Shown one piece after another: positions 17,225-27,400 of a stretch of 64,000 bases of DNA. The notes under the pieces are model-generated. The model saw only the letters and a list, made by a program, of their open reading frames with translations, had not been told where the DNA came from and ran no database searches. How positions within the stretch are numbered: the stretch's first letter is position 1; each line of letters begins with the position of its first letter. The DNA is from Candidatus Heimdallarchaeum endolithica (GTDB lineage Archaea > Asgardarchaeota > Heimdallarchaeia > Heimdallarchaeales > Heimdallarchaeaceae), in assembly GCA_021513715.1 (NCBI GenBank), contig CP084167.1, positions 3,021,060-3,085,059 of the forward strand, given 5' to 3'. A program made the position numbers and the translations under genes.

Positions 17225-17235
17225 CAAATATAAAC
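17225..17235 (-). promoter_or_regulatory. TATA-like box of the hsp20 gene
   Basis: On the minus strand GTTTATATTTG, about 36 bp before the ATG at 17194, leaving a short leader with a GGTG ribosome-binding site. Confidence 0.45.
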
Positions 17236-17291
17236 TTAACAATATAAACAAAAAAAGAAAGAAAAATGGAATACAATATCTGTCTGTTTAT

Positions 17292-18821
17292 TTATCTTAG
17301 TGCTTTCTTTGCTTTTTCTATTGTTCTATCAGGGTCAGAGTTATACTCTTGAATGATTGAAGCTACATCTTCAAAGTAACGAATTCTTTTCTTTACCATC
17401 CATCTTAAAACAGTTTTTCTTCTCTCAAGTTCGTCGTGGATATCTTGCTCTGTTTTTCCTGTATTCTCCATTATTTTTTCTAAAACATAACTTCGGCCAA
17501 AGTAAATAAATGAATCTTCTCTAGGATTCCACTGAAATACTTTGTTTGTGAGTATTTCTTCTGTAACAGGGTCTAGACCTATTAGTTCAGTAACTGTTTG
17601 TGTTCTTCTTGCAAATTTGCCTTGATGACGGACTTTTCTAACTACATGAATAATATCCAGACTTTTCATCATATTTCTTGGAATGTTCATTGGTTTACTC
17701 TCGAGTCTATGAATAACACCTTCTACAGAGTCACCGTGAATGGTTCCTAGACCTCTGTGTCCTGTACTCATTGCTTGGAACATTGCATAGGCCTCTTGTC
17801 CTCTTATTTCTCCTACAATAATGTAGTCTGGCCTTTGTCTCATAGCTGCTCGAAGTAGTTCATACATAGATATTTGACCCCGCCTATAACCTGTTTCTGT
17901 TGCTTCTCCGAAACCTGAACGGACTACGCTTGGAATCCAGTTTTCGTGTGCTAGATTTAATTCTGCTGTATCTTCAATTGTAACAATTTTCATATCTGGT
18001 TTAATCATCATACTTAAGGTGTTAAGCAAAGTTGTTTTTCCTGCAGCTGTTCCTCCAGCTACGAGAATAGATACATTATGTTCCATGATGAACCAATAGT
18101 AAGCTGCGATTTCAATGTCAATTGTGTTGTAAAGAATTAGATCTGTAATTGTAAAGGGATCAGCCTTAAACTTACGGATAGTAAATGTTGACCCTCTTTG
18201 AGTAACTTCTTTTCCATATGTTAGTTGCACTCTGCTTCCATCTTCCAGACTCGCATCTAACAAAGGATTAGCAATACTTACATGTCGTCCTGCTCTTTGA
18301 GCTAATTTGATAATAAAACTATTCAATTCGTCCTCAGAGTCAAAAGATACATTTGTAGCTATTGATTCATATTTTCGATGCCAAACATAAATAGGAATAC
18401 CTATACCGTCACATGATATGTCTTCGATATTAGGGTCAAGCATAAGAGGTTGTATCTTTCCAAAACCAATGAGATCTCTTGTTAAGTAATACATTATTTT
18501 CTCGAATTGGTTTTCATTTAGTTTTATACGATATCTCTTGATAACGTCAACTATTTTCTTTTTTAGATATTCTTCTGCTTTAGTGAAATCCTTGAGAACG
18601 CTAAAATCTACATCTAGTTCTTCAATGAGAATCTCTAAAATCTTGTTGTAGATAGCTTTTTCTTTGCTATCTAATGGTATTTCAACAACCATATATTGAG
18701 TTCTCTGTGTAACAGGATTTGTTTGTATTAATACATAACTGAAAGGGGGACTAACAGGATAAGTTTCTTCTAAAAGAGGAACTGAACTGTCAATTGACAT
18801 TGTACCGAAATTTTCATCCAT
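17292..18821 (-). CDS. type II/IV secretion system ATPase (TadA/FlaI/PilT family)
   Basis: Hexameric motor ATPase that powers pilin assembly at the membrane. It has 509 residues with an N-terminal domain and linker to about 200, Walker A GGTAAGKTT (256-264), the Asp box and Walker B IIVGEIRGQEAYAMFQAM (about 337-354) and the His box GLGTIHGDS. An RxGR-type segment (QRAGRHVSIANPLLDASL) precedes the core. Only one such ATPase is in the window, so it presumably serves both platform proteins of the plus-strand operon. No prepilin peptidase gene is present here. Confidence 0.93.
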   Translation of the reverse strand: MDENFGTMSIDSSVPLLEETYPVSPPFSYVLIQTNPVTQRTQYMVVEIPLDSKEKAIYNKILEILIEELDVDFSVLKDFTKAEEYLKKKIVDVIKRYRIKLNENQFEKIMYYLTRDLIGFGKIQPLMLDPNIEDISCDGIGIPIYVWHRKYESIATNVSFDSEDELNSFIIKLAQRAGRHVSIANPLLDASLEDGSRVQLTYGKEVTQRGSTFTIRKFKADPFTITDLILYNTIDIEIAAYYWFIMEHNVSILVAGGTAAGKTTLLNTLSMMIKPDMKIVTIEDTAELNLAHENWIPSVVRSGFGEATETGYRRGQISMYELLRAAMRQRPDYIIVGEIRGQEAYAMFQAMSTGHRGLGTIHGDSVEGVIHRLESKPMNIPRNMMKSLDIIHVVRKVRHQGKFARRTQTVTELIGLDPVTEEILTNKVFQWNPREDSFIYFGRSYVLEKIMENTGKTEQDIHDELERRKTVLRWMVKKRIRYFEDVASIIQEYNSDPDRTIEKAKKALR

Positions 18822-18932
18822 TTTATCTCTATATCGTTAAAGCATTCATTACTTATAATTTTTTTGAATTTATCTAATGAAAAAGGGAAAAAGTGAAAAA
18901 GAAAGTATGAGAATTTAAATGCACAGTGATTA

Positions 18933-19529
18933 CTAAATATATTTGGGAGTAAACATTCCTACAATAATAAGAAACATTTTTTTGAGAAAATTTAAAGGTT
19001 TAATGGAATCAAATATCTCTCTCAATGACCTTGAAGTATCTCCAGTGAAAACTCTAAATGCACATGCTTTATCATATTTACAATTTATACAATTTTTCCT
19101 GAACTTTTCTCCTTCTTCTAGTAGTCCATTTTCAACAATAAAGTTTTGGAACACATTAAAAACAGAAATATCTCCATTGAAGAAATCAACTTGTTCTCCG
19201 AAATTGTCATCAAAGAGCTCTGCCATTAGCCTTAATCTATTTGTATACTCGTCTATATTTACTGGAGGTTTCAAGGCAAATATTGCATTAATTCTTTCAG
19301 TTTGATAACTAAGAACAATTGACTTTTCCATTTCAAATAAATGAAATTCATATGATTGAGTTCTATCATAGATGATTTTTGCACTAAATAAAGCAGATTT
19401 TAACAAGGATTCATCATCCATAGTTGCATCTTTCGACAAATCAATACAGTGGACCCCAATATGACACATTAAAGATCTTGCAAATAGAGGTATTCCTGCT
19501 TGATTTGAAATGATTAAATTTTGTATCAT
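18933..19529 (-). CDS. longin/roadblock-like protein of the pilus locus
   Basis: A 198-residue protein whose N-terminus, MIQNLIISNQAGIPLFARSL, has the strand-turn-strand pattern with GIPLF seen in longin, AP-sigma and some roadblock-like domains. It continues with a helix (DESLLKSALFSAKIIYDRT) and paired strands to about residue 120. The C-terminal part has CINCKYDKAC, possibly a metal site, and a hydrophobic tail. Longin and roadblock proteins regulate or bind small GTPases, and a Rab-like GTPase is encoded at the edge of the same locus. The assignment rests on pattern only. Confidence 0.45.
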   Translation of the reverse strand: MIQNLIISNQAGIPLFARSLMCHIGVHCIDLSKDATMDDESLLKSALFSAKIIYDRTQSYEFHLFEMEKSIVLSYQTERINAIFALKPPVNIDEYTNRLRLMAELFDDNFGEQVDFFNGDISVFNVFQNFIVENGLLEEGEKFRKNCINCKYDKACAFRVFTGDTSRSLREIFDSIKPLNFLKKMFLIIVGMFTPKYI

Positions 19530-19650
19530 ACTTATTGTAACTAGAAATGACCATTTAAATAACTTTTCGTGATTTTTTGGTTTCTTTGTTTGTTGTCCTT
19601 TAGATATTGAAAAAATATTAATAATAAATTATAAAAATATATATAAAAAT

Positions 19651-20130
19651 TTAGACTCCACTACTAGAAAAAATGATTCTTTTATTTACTCCGTCAAATA
19701 GGTAGGTTACTGTTGGATTTTTTAATGAACTAACTATCTCTCCAGAAAAAGTCACATCTGTATTTTCAAGGTACAAAGTTACAGTTGCAGAAACATCTTC
19801 ATTTTCTACTAAATATGCGTAAAGAAGATATTCTGTTGCACTTTCTGGTAATAAATAAGTTATAACATATTCTTCTTCTTGGACATCGTTGGGTAGAGAC
19901 AAAGACAGTTGTATCTTGAAATCTGTTGCTCCTTGCTGAATTTTTTTGTCCCCCATCTGTTTTAGATCCAAAATTGAGTTAGCTACTTTTTGTAATATTT
20001 GCTCTAGACTTGTTTCTATTGCCCTATTTTCTAAAGAATTGTTTAAACTAACCATTGTTGCTGATATTCCAGCAATAGCTAACGAACCAATCATAATAAT
20101 AGATAAATACATAACATATTCGCTTGGCAA
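19651..20130 (-). CDS. pilin-like protein, TTG start
   Basis: A 159-residue protein with an N-terminal hydrophobic helix (YVMYLSIIMIGSLAIAGIS) after a very short leader, an amphipathic continuation (ETSLEQILQKVANSILDL) and a beta-rich domain. The TTG at 20130 is supported by GGGTG about nine bases upstream, which overlaps the stop of the preceding gene, so the pair is translated together. It lacks a long basic leader, so processing by a prepilin peptidase is uncertain. Its position after the 20997 pilin gene suggests a partner subunit. Confidence 0.6.
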   Translation of the reverse strand: MPSEYVMYLSIIMIGSLAIAGISATMVSLNNSLENRAIETSLEQILQKVANSILDLKQMGDKKIQQGATDFKIQLSLSLPNDVQEEEYVITYLLPESATEYLLYAYLVENEDVSATVTLYLENTDVTFSGEIVSSLKNPTVTYLFDGVNKRIIFSSSGV

Positions 20131-20139
20131 ACTTTCTTT

Positions 20140-20997
20140 TCACCCTACAATATTAATATTGATGTTTATCTTAATAATATTAACGTAAAGATAATGAAAA
20201 CTGTAATTTGTGTTTACTGGAACATATACTGCCTGTTCTTCTTCCAAAGAGTGATGTTCTCCATAAATATTAGCTTTACCTATTAAATCAGAATTGAAAG
20301 CGATAGGTTCTAAAGATATCTTCTCTGTTCCACTAAACTCAATTTCTAAAGGAATAGATTTTGTTGTGTTTTCGACTCCAAAATCGCTGTTGGTATTAAT
20401 TGATACATGGATAATATCAATGGTAAATATTTCTTCTGTTCCTACAACTCTATAATCAATATCAATGCAATATCTATAGTACAAGGACATATATAGATAA
20501 GCAGGATCAAATATTGTCCTGGTCTCATTTATTACTGTAATATCATTGTATAGTTTAGTACTGCCATTAATGAATAAGTAATCTTGATCTTCAGGACCTT
20601 TAAGGTATCTGTGCTCTCCTTCTTCAAAGTCTTCAACATTTGTGCTCTTATGAACCAGTCTAGTCAAGTTTTCTGCAATAATTGACTTGCTAAAAGAACT
20701 TGCTGTATCATATAAAGTAAAATAAACTACTTTACTATTATCGAAATACAATGAACCATCTTCTTGGTAATAATCAAATGAAATAGCTTGAGGAGGTGGG
20801 TTAACAAGCAAGTTCTGGATGTTTGAGTCTAGAGCACTAAAATATAAACGAACAGAATTGTTATAGCTATTATCTTTAAATTGTATAATGCTAGGAAACA
20901 TATAAACTAAAGATACTCCTATAGCTGCTAAAATAAGCGTAAACATAAGTATTGTTGCTACTATTGGAGATACTCCCTTCTTTTTACTCAGTTTCAT
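20140..20997 (-). CDS. archaeal type IV pilin-domain protein
   Basis: The N-terminus MKLSKKKGVSPIVATILMF is the textbook archaeal pilin/archaellin start: a basic leader ending in KKG, then V-S-P-I-V-A-T-I-L-M opening the hydrophobic helix. Cleavage after KKG by an archaeal prepilin peptidase is expected. The 245-residue extracellular part is Asp/Asn/Thr/Tyr-rich with N-glycosylation sequons. It is longer than most major pilins, so it may be a minor or adhesive subunit. It heads a two-gene operon with the TTG-start pilin downstream. A TATA-like box at 21021-21032 lies 29 bp before the start codon. Confidence 0.88.
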   Translation of the reverse strand: MKLSKKKGVSPIVATILMFTLILAAIGVSLVYMFPSIIQFKDNSYNNSVRLYFSALDSNIQNLLVNPPPQAISFDYYQEDGSLYFDNSKVVYFTLYDTASSFSKSIIAENLTRLVHKSTNVEDFEEGEHRYLKGPEDQDYLFINGSTKLYNDITVINETRTIFDPAYLYMSLYYRYCIDIDYRVVGTEEIFTIDIIHVSINTNSDFGVENTTKSIPLEIEFSGTEKISLEPIAFNSDLIGKANIYGEHHSLEEEQAVYVPVNTNYSFHYLYVNIIKINININIVG

Positions 20998-21020
20998 TCT
21001 CTTGTTTTATTTTGACTATA

Positions 21021-21032
21021 ACAAATATAACC
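21021..21032 (-). promoter_or_regulatory. TATA-like box of the pilin operon
   Basis: On the minus strand GGTTATATTTGT, centred 29 bp from the ATG at 20997. The message would begin at or within a few bases of the start codon. Confidence 0.45.
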
Positions 21033-21263
21033 TTATTGGTTTTCTTTTACTCATTAAATATTGTCGATAGTAATTCGAAATTATAGATTTAATTATTAAT
21101 CTCTATTATTTACTAACAATTATTGATCTTTTTTCAACTCTCTTTTTCTTTCATTATTCTACCCATTTTTCATTGCATTACTTTTCAAAATAATTTTACT
21201 TTTTAATTCCTTTTTATTCTATCTAGTAAGTCGTATATAGTTTGTGTAATGACATTTTGTCGG

Positions 21264-21284
21264 GTGTTTAAAGGCTTGAAACAC
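21264..21284. promoter_or_regulatory. weak dyad upstream of nrdJ
   Basis: GTGTTT (21264-21269) and AAACAC (21279-21284) form a 6-bp inverted repeat around a 9-base spacer. It could be a protein site or chance; the arms are short. Confidence 0.25.
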
Positions 21285-21301
21285 TTAATCACGAAATAAT
21301 A

Positions 21302-21323
21302 TTTTTACAATATATTGTAAAAA
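21302..21323. promoter_or_regulatory. 22-bp palindrome with NrdR-box-like core
   Basis: A perfect inverted repeat whose centre is ACAATATATTGT. The ten central bases CAATATATTG fit the core of the bacterial NrdR box (CwATATATwG). It sits about 30 bp before the TATA-like box of the ribonucleotide reductase gene, where an archaeal repressor or activator could act. AT-richness raises the chance of accidental palindromes, but the length and the position are notable. Confidence 0.5.
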
Positions 21324-21352
21324 AAAAACAAGTGAAAAAAAAAGTTGGGTGC

Positions 21353-21360
21353 TTATAAAG
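21353..21360 (+). promoter_or_regulatory. TATA-like box of nrdJ
   Basis: TTATAAAG. A transcript start near 21382 would leave a leader of almost 80 bases before the TTG start, longer than for other genes here. Confidence 0.45.
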
Positions 21361-21459
21361 AGAAAAAAAGTTTGGAATAGTAGAGTAAGCTTTAAGAAAA
21401 ATTTTCTAGTTTAAGTACTAAAGTCTTTAAAATTTATTAGAAGAAAATAGGGGATAATA

Positions 21460-24400
21460 TTGGCAGATCTAGAACTATCAGAAAATGCATTAACTGTACT
21501 ACAAAAAAGGTATTTGCTAAAAAACGAGAAAAATGAGGTAATTGAAACTCCAGAACAGATGTTTGAAAGAGTAGCAAAAAGTATAGCTTCAAATGATGAA
21601 GAAAAAAAGGAATTTTATGAACTCATGACTTCATTAAGATTCCTGCCTAATAGTCCTACTCTTATGAATGCCGGAACAAAATTAGGTCAACTATCTGCTT
21701 GTTTCACTGGAGAACAGGTAATAATCACAGCTGAAGGAAATAAGCAAATAAGAGATATTCAGATTGGAGATTTGGTTCTGACAGCTGAAGGTAATTTTAG
21801 AAAGGTTACCCAAACTATGCAGAGAAAAGTTGACAAAAGATATATTATTGATGTTTTGAAACTACCTAACTCTACTCTTTCTGTAACAGAAGATCATCCT
21901 ATTCTTACCTATAAAGATGGAAAAATTAAGTGGAGTTTGGTAAAGGAATTAAGTAAAAACGATTTTGTAGCTTTATCATACCCAAAGGAAGTTGAAGATA
22001 TTTCTTCAATTAATGTTATAGATTACTTATCTGATAAGCATTATAAAGTAAAAGATGGTGTAGTAGTAAATAAAAATATAGAAGTTGAAACAGAATCTAG
22101 TGAAATAAGCGTTCATAAAGTCCCAATCAAAAATAAGATAGAAGTAGATGAAGATTTTCTTAGATTTTTGGGTTATTATGCTAGTGTGGGAGAATCAGAT
22201 AAAAAAATAGTAAGATTCAGTTTTTCAGATAAGGAGATGGCTTATGCTGAAGAACTAATAACTATTGCAAAAAGAAAATTTGGATTAGATACAAGAGTAG
22301 AAATCTTGAATGAAAATATAGTAAAAGTTCAGTTTTGTTCTTCTATAATTAGTGAATTTATTAAGAAAATTATAGGAGATGTAAATAATAAAAGAGTCCC
22401 CATATGGATATTAAAATTACCCCCAGAAAAACAAGAAAACTTTGTTTTAGGGTGTTTTAGAGATGATAATTCTCTATTTTCTAATGGTTATATGCTTAAT
22501 GCTCGATTATCTGCATGTAATGATAATTTAGTATATTCTATATGGATTATGTTAATGAGAATGGGAATAGTTCCCAATCTCGATAAATCATCTATTCCTA
22601 AAAGTGAAACCACCTATTCCTACTCTCCCTATATTAGTGAAACAAAAGAGAGCAATTCCTTTGTAGAAATTCATGGAAAAGAAAGTAAAGGATCTTCACA
22701 ACTATCTTTACAAAAATTAAAACATATAGTTGTTAATGATACAGTTTTTCTCCCTATACAAAATATTGAATGTATCGAAGAACCTGTGACTGTATTTAAT
22801 TTAGAAGTAGAGGAGGAACATACATATGTTGCAAATTTTGTTTCAGTTCACAATTGTTTTGTACTGCCAATAGATGATTCTCTTCCCTCCATTTTTGACG
22901 CAGTAAAAAAAGCAGCATTAATACACCAAAGTGGAGGAGGATGCGTTGCTGAAGGAACAGTAATACCTACAGAAGAATTCGGTTTTATACCTATTGAGCA
23001 GATTTCTGGATTCGAAAAAATACCAGCTGATGAACAAGGACATGATTGTGAACCTTTTACTGTTTTTTCGTTTGATGAGGATTCAGAATCTTTCAAAAAA
23101 GGAAAAGTAACAAAACTTTGGAAATTTAAGAAAAGTAAGTATTTACAAGTTAAATTCGGAAAAGAAGGAGTAATAGAAGTTACACACTGGCATCCTTTCA
23201 TAGTTTATGTGCCTTCTGAAGAGCAAAAAAAAGAAGGAAATTATACTGAAAAACGAGCAGATGAATTGAAAGTCGGAGATCTGTTGGTTAGTCCATCTAC
23301 CCATAGGATAACTGAAACGTCTGGTATTTCAGATGCACACAAAGTTAGAGTAGAAGAAATAAAAGAGATAGAAGAAGAAAAAATATTCTATGACTTTACA
23401 GTAGAGAAATATAATAATTATCTAGCGGGGAATAAACAATTTACAGTGATTCATAACACTGGGTTTAGTTTTAGTAACATTAGACCAAAAAATGATGTAG
23501 TCAAAACTACTGGTGGGGTAGCTTGTTTTCCTGAAGATGTAAGGATTTATACTAACAAGGGATTATTAACAATCAAAGAAATAATCCAATCTGATCAACC
23601 AATTAAAGCTTTGACTCATGATGGATTCCACGAAATAATAAATAAATACGATAACGGAGAAGCTGAAGTTTACAGACTTATTACATCTAATGGATATTCA
23701 GTTAAGGCAACCTCTACTCATAAATTTTTAACAATAGAAAATAATGAGTTGGTACTAAAACCTCTTAATAAACTTCAAGAAGGAGATTATGTTCTTCTTT
23801 TTTCTACTTTTGAATCTGTTGATGAAAAAGAACCATTTAAGCTATCTCCTATTACTGACGATGGACAAACTTTTGATGAAATTTATCTTGATGAAGATCT
23901 TGCATATTTCATAGGATTAACTTATGCAGATGGACATATTATTGATGATGGAAGACATTATAGCGTAAGAATCACTTTAAACAAGAACCAAATACGTATA
24001 ATCGAAAAAATAAAGAAAATAGTTAAAACTAAGTTTGACTATGATTTGAAAGTCTATGAGCGTAAAAATGTAAATAAAGTTGAACTTGTTCTACATGGAA
24101 AAAGATTTGTAAAATTGTTAAAAGAAAATAATTTACTTAAAGAAAAATGTGAAAATATTCGTATTCCAGAATTATTATTTCAAAGCCCAAGAAATGTCCT
24201 AAACTCATTTATTGCAGGATACTTCGATGGTGATGGTCATGTAAGTAAAAGCGGGCGAATTAGCATTAAAACAATATCCAAACAAATGAGTGAAGATTTT
24301 TCATTATTGATAACGCGGTTAGGTGTACTATCTACAACTCATATTAGTCCCCCTATTTATGGAATAAGAAGAAATAAAAAAAGTTACAGAGTTTCAATCC

Positions 24401-27400
24401 CAACAGCTCTCTTCAAGAAAAGATTTGTAGAACAGCTTTCGAAATACTCAATAAAACTAGAAAATTATACACTGAAAGAAGGATCTACAAATAAACTTTT
24501 TTCTTATCCGTTTAACATCTTAACTCATATTGGGAATCCTTCCACGAGGGCAGATATATCTAGAACAATAATACCTTATAATAGGAAGAATACTTATCGT
24601 AAAGCTATTCTACGTATTCTTAAAAATTCTGATAAATATGGACTTACACCAGATGAAATTGCTTTCTTAAAGAAACTAGAAAATCTTTACCCTATAAAGA
24701 TAAAATCTATTAAAAAAGAAGGAATTGAACATGTTTATAATCTCGAAGTTAAGAATGTCCATCGACTTGTTGCTAATGGATTTTATGTTTCAAATTCAGG
24801 CCCCATAAGTTTTATGGAAGTTTTTAATGCTGCAACAAATACTATCAAACAAGGGGGATGTATTGCTGCTGAGAGTTTAGTAAGAACTACAAATGGTGTT
24901 CTTCCTGCTGGTGATTTACTTAATTGTCCTCCCCTTGGCGAAAACAACACTCAAGAATTAATCTATGATGGAGAGTCGTATAATAATGCTTTTCTGTCTC
25001 TGGATAATGGTTTTGCGGATGTATTAATTCTTGAAACTGATCTGGGTTTAACTTTAAAAGCTACATATAATCATTTAATTGCTACAGTATATGAAAACGG
25101 GAATATTGTATGGACTGAGGTTGAGAAGATTAAGAAGGGCGATTGGGTTGTAGTTGTATTAGGGGGTCACATTGGACAAAAAATCTTCCTCCCAAAAATA
25201 GAAAATCAACATCATAATGCTAATCCCATTAAAATCCCTGAACAATTTAATGCTGAGCTTGGCGAAATCTTAGGTTTGTATATGGCTGATGGCTTTATTA
25301 GTACTGATGGTAAAATCATCTTTAGCGTTGACAATAAGGATTCAGATCTCATTAAAAGAATCGAGTATTTAATGAAAAAAGTATTTAATTTAAAACTTGG
25401 AAGAATAGAAGATAAACAAACTTACTCGGATGTTATTTTCTATTCTCGTGATCTATGCGACTATTTCAGTAAAATGAATTGGAAAAAAGAGTCATCATCA
25501 AAAGCTTTTGTCCCTAAAGAGATTTTTATTTCTGAACCAGAAATAGCAAAAGCATTTGTCAGAGGATTGTTTGAAGGCGATGGAAATGTTCATTCTGATG
25601 GATATCCAAGACTTTATTCTACATCTAAAGCATTAATTGAACAAACTCAACAACTTCTTTTAGGACTTAACATTGTTTCTTCTGTAATAAAGGGAGAAGA
25701 TAGAAGCAAGAGTTTAGGTGATTTATCTATCTATCAATTATTAATAATTCTTGAAAGAAGTGTTATAAAATTCAAAGAAGAAATTGGTTTTATATCAAAC
25801 AGAAAAAAACAGTTGCTGGAATCTAGGTTTACATGTAGAAATTCCAAACAAATTAAGAATTCCAAGCATTTCCAACAGATGTCTGATCCAAAATACTATT
25901 TTACAAAGGTTATAGATATTAAAGAAAATCGAACTTATACAATGGATTTTGAGGTGCCAGAATCCAGCAAATTCGTAGCAAATGGTTTCTTGGTACATAA
26001 TCGTCGTCGGGGCGCTAACATGGGTATCCTTCGTGTTGACCATCCTGATATCATGTCTTGGATTACTTGTAAAGAAGACCAGACCAAATTTACTAACTTT
26101 AACATTTCTGTTGCAGCCACTTCTGCGTTCATGCAAGCAGTAGAAGAAAATAGAGATTATGACTTGATTAACCCTCGTACAAAGAAAGTAGTAGGCAAAC
26201 TTAATGCTACAGAAGTCTTTAACAAAATTGTGGAGATGGCTTGGAAGAATGGTGAACCTGGAATAGTTTTTATTGACCGCATGAATGAATTCAATCCTAC
26301 TCCTGAAGTTGGAGATATAGAAAGTACTAACCCTTGTGTGGTAGGTGATTCATTAATATCTACAGAATTTGGATTAATGAAAATGCGTGATTTAGTCTCC
26401 AAGTTTCCTGAAGGTTCTGTAAAAATAGTTACAGATAACCGTGTTCCTCAACAAATATTAGCATCTGGAAACCAAGTGCAGTTGTTGGATACTAAAACTC
26501 AAGGAGTATCATTGAATACTATCACACATGCTTTCTCTACTGGGATAAAAGATGTATACAAACTAACTACAGTATCAGGTTATGAGTTGAAAGCTACTGG
26601 AGATCATAAAGTACTAACCAATGAAGGTTGGGTACAAGTAAAAGACTTAGATTGTAAAAAATATAGAATAAAGATACAATCTGGAGAAGGAGTTTTTAAT
26701 AGTGTAAAAGAGTTACCCTTCAAAGTCGAAAATGAAATAACTGGTGCGAACGGAAGAAAATATAGTTTTAATTTACCAAAAACATGGTCAAAAGAGTTAG
26801 GTCATGTACTTGGTTGGTTGGTAGGAGATGGTTGGATAAGGACTGGAGATAAGAATAGAAGAGTAGGATTTACTTTTTCAAAGAAAGATGAAGAAGTGTT
26901 AAGGTATCTCAAGGATGTATTAAACAGATGGTATAACAAACAAATAAATGAAATAAAAAGAGAAACAAATGTTTATCATTTAAGTTACCATTCAAAATAT
27001 TTTGTTGATTTCTTCTTAAAATTAGGCGTTAAACCAGTAAAATCAGCAAAAAAGGTTGTACCAGAGTCAATGTTTCTAGCTACTAAAGACGCTGTAATTG
27101 CTTTCCTACAAGCACTTTTCTCTGCAGATGGAACAATACGTTGCTCAAAGAAATCTTCAAGCGAATGGATAGCCCTTTCATCAAAAAGTAAAGAATTGTT
27201 AAAAGGAGTACAACTGTTATTGTTAAACTTGGGTATCAAATCACGAATATTTGATCGAACAAGAAAAAGAAGAGAAAAAACATTCAAGTACATCGATAAA
27301 AATGGTTCTCTAAAATATTACAATAGTGATGGAATACTCTATGAACTAGGAATATTTGGAAAAAATATTGACATATTCAAAGAAAAAATAAATTTCTTAC

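Larger units (their letters stand above)
20998..21459. other. 462-bp gene-free regulatory region between pilin and nrdJ
   Basis: No coding region or RNA gene was found. It holds, from left to right, the divergent promoter of the pilin operon (21021-21032), a T-rich tract, a weak dyad at 21264-21284, a perfect 22-bp palindrome at 21302-21323 and the TATA-like box of nrdJ at 21353-21360. No cobalamin-riboswitch core was recognised, although class II reductases use adenosylcobalamin. Confidence 0.6.

Noticed and set aside
20998..21459. Possible cobalamin riboswitch before the B12-dependent nrdJ
   Set aside because: No B12-box or paired core was recognised; the region is AT-rich with only a palindrome and a weak dyad.
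22848..23201. Minus-strand frame of 117 codons inside nrdJ
   Set aside because: It lies opposite a clearly coding extein/intein sequence and has no protein-like pattern or ribosome-binding site.
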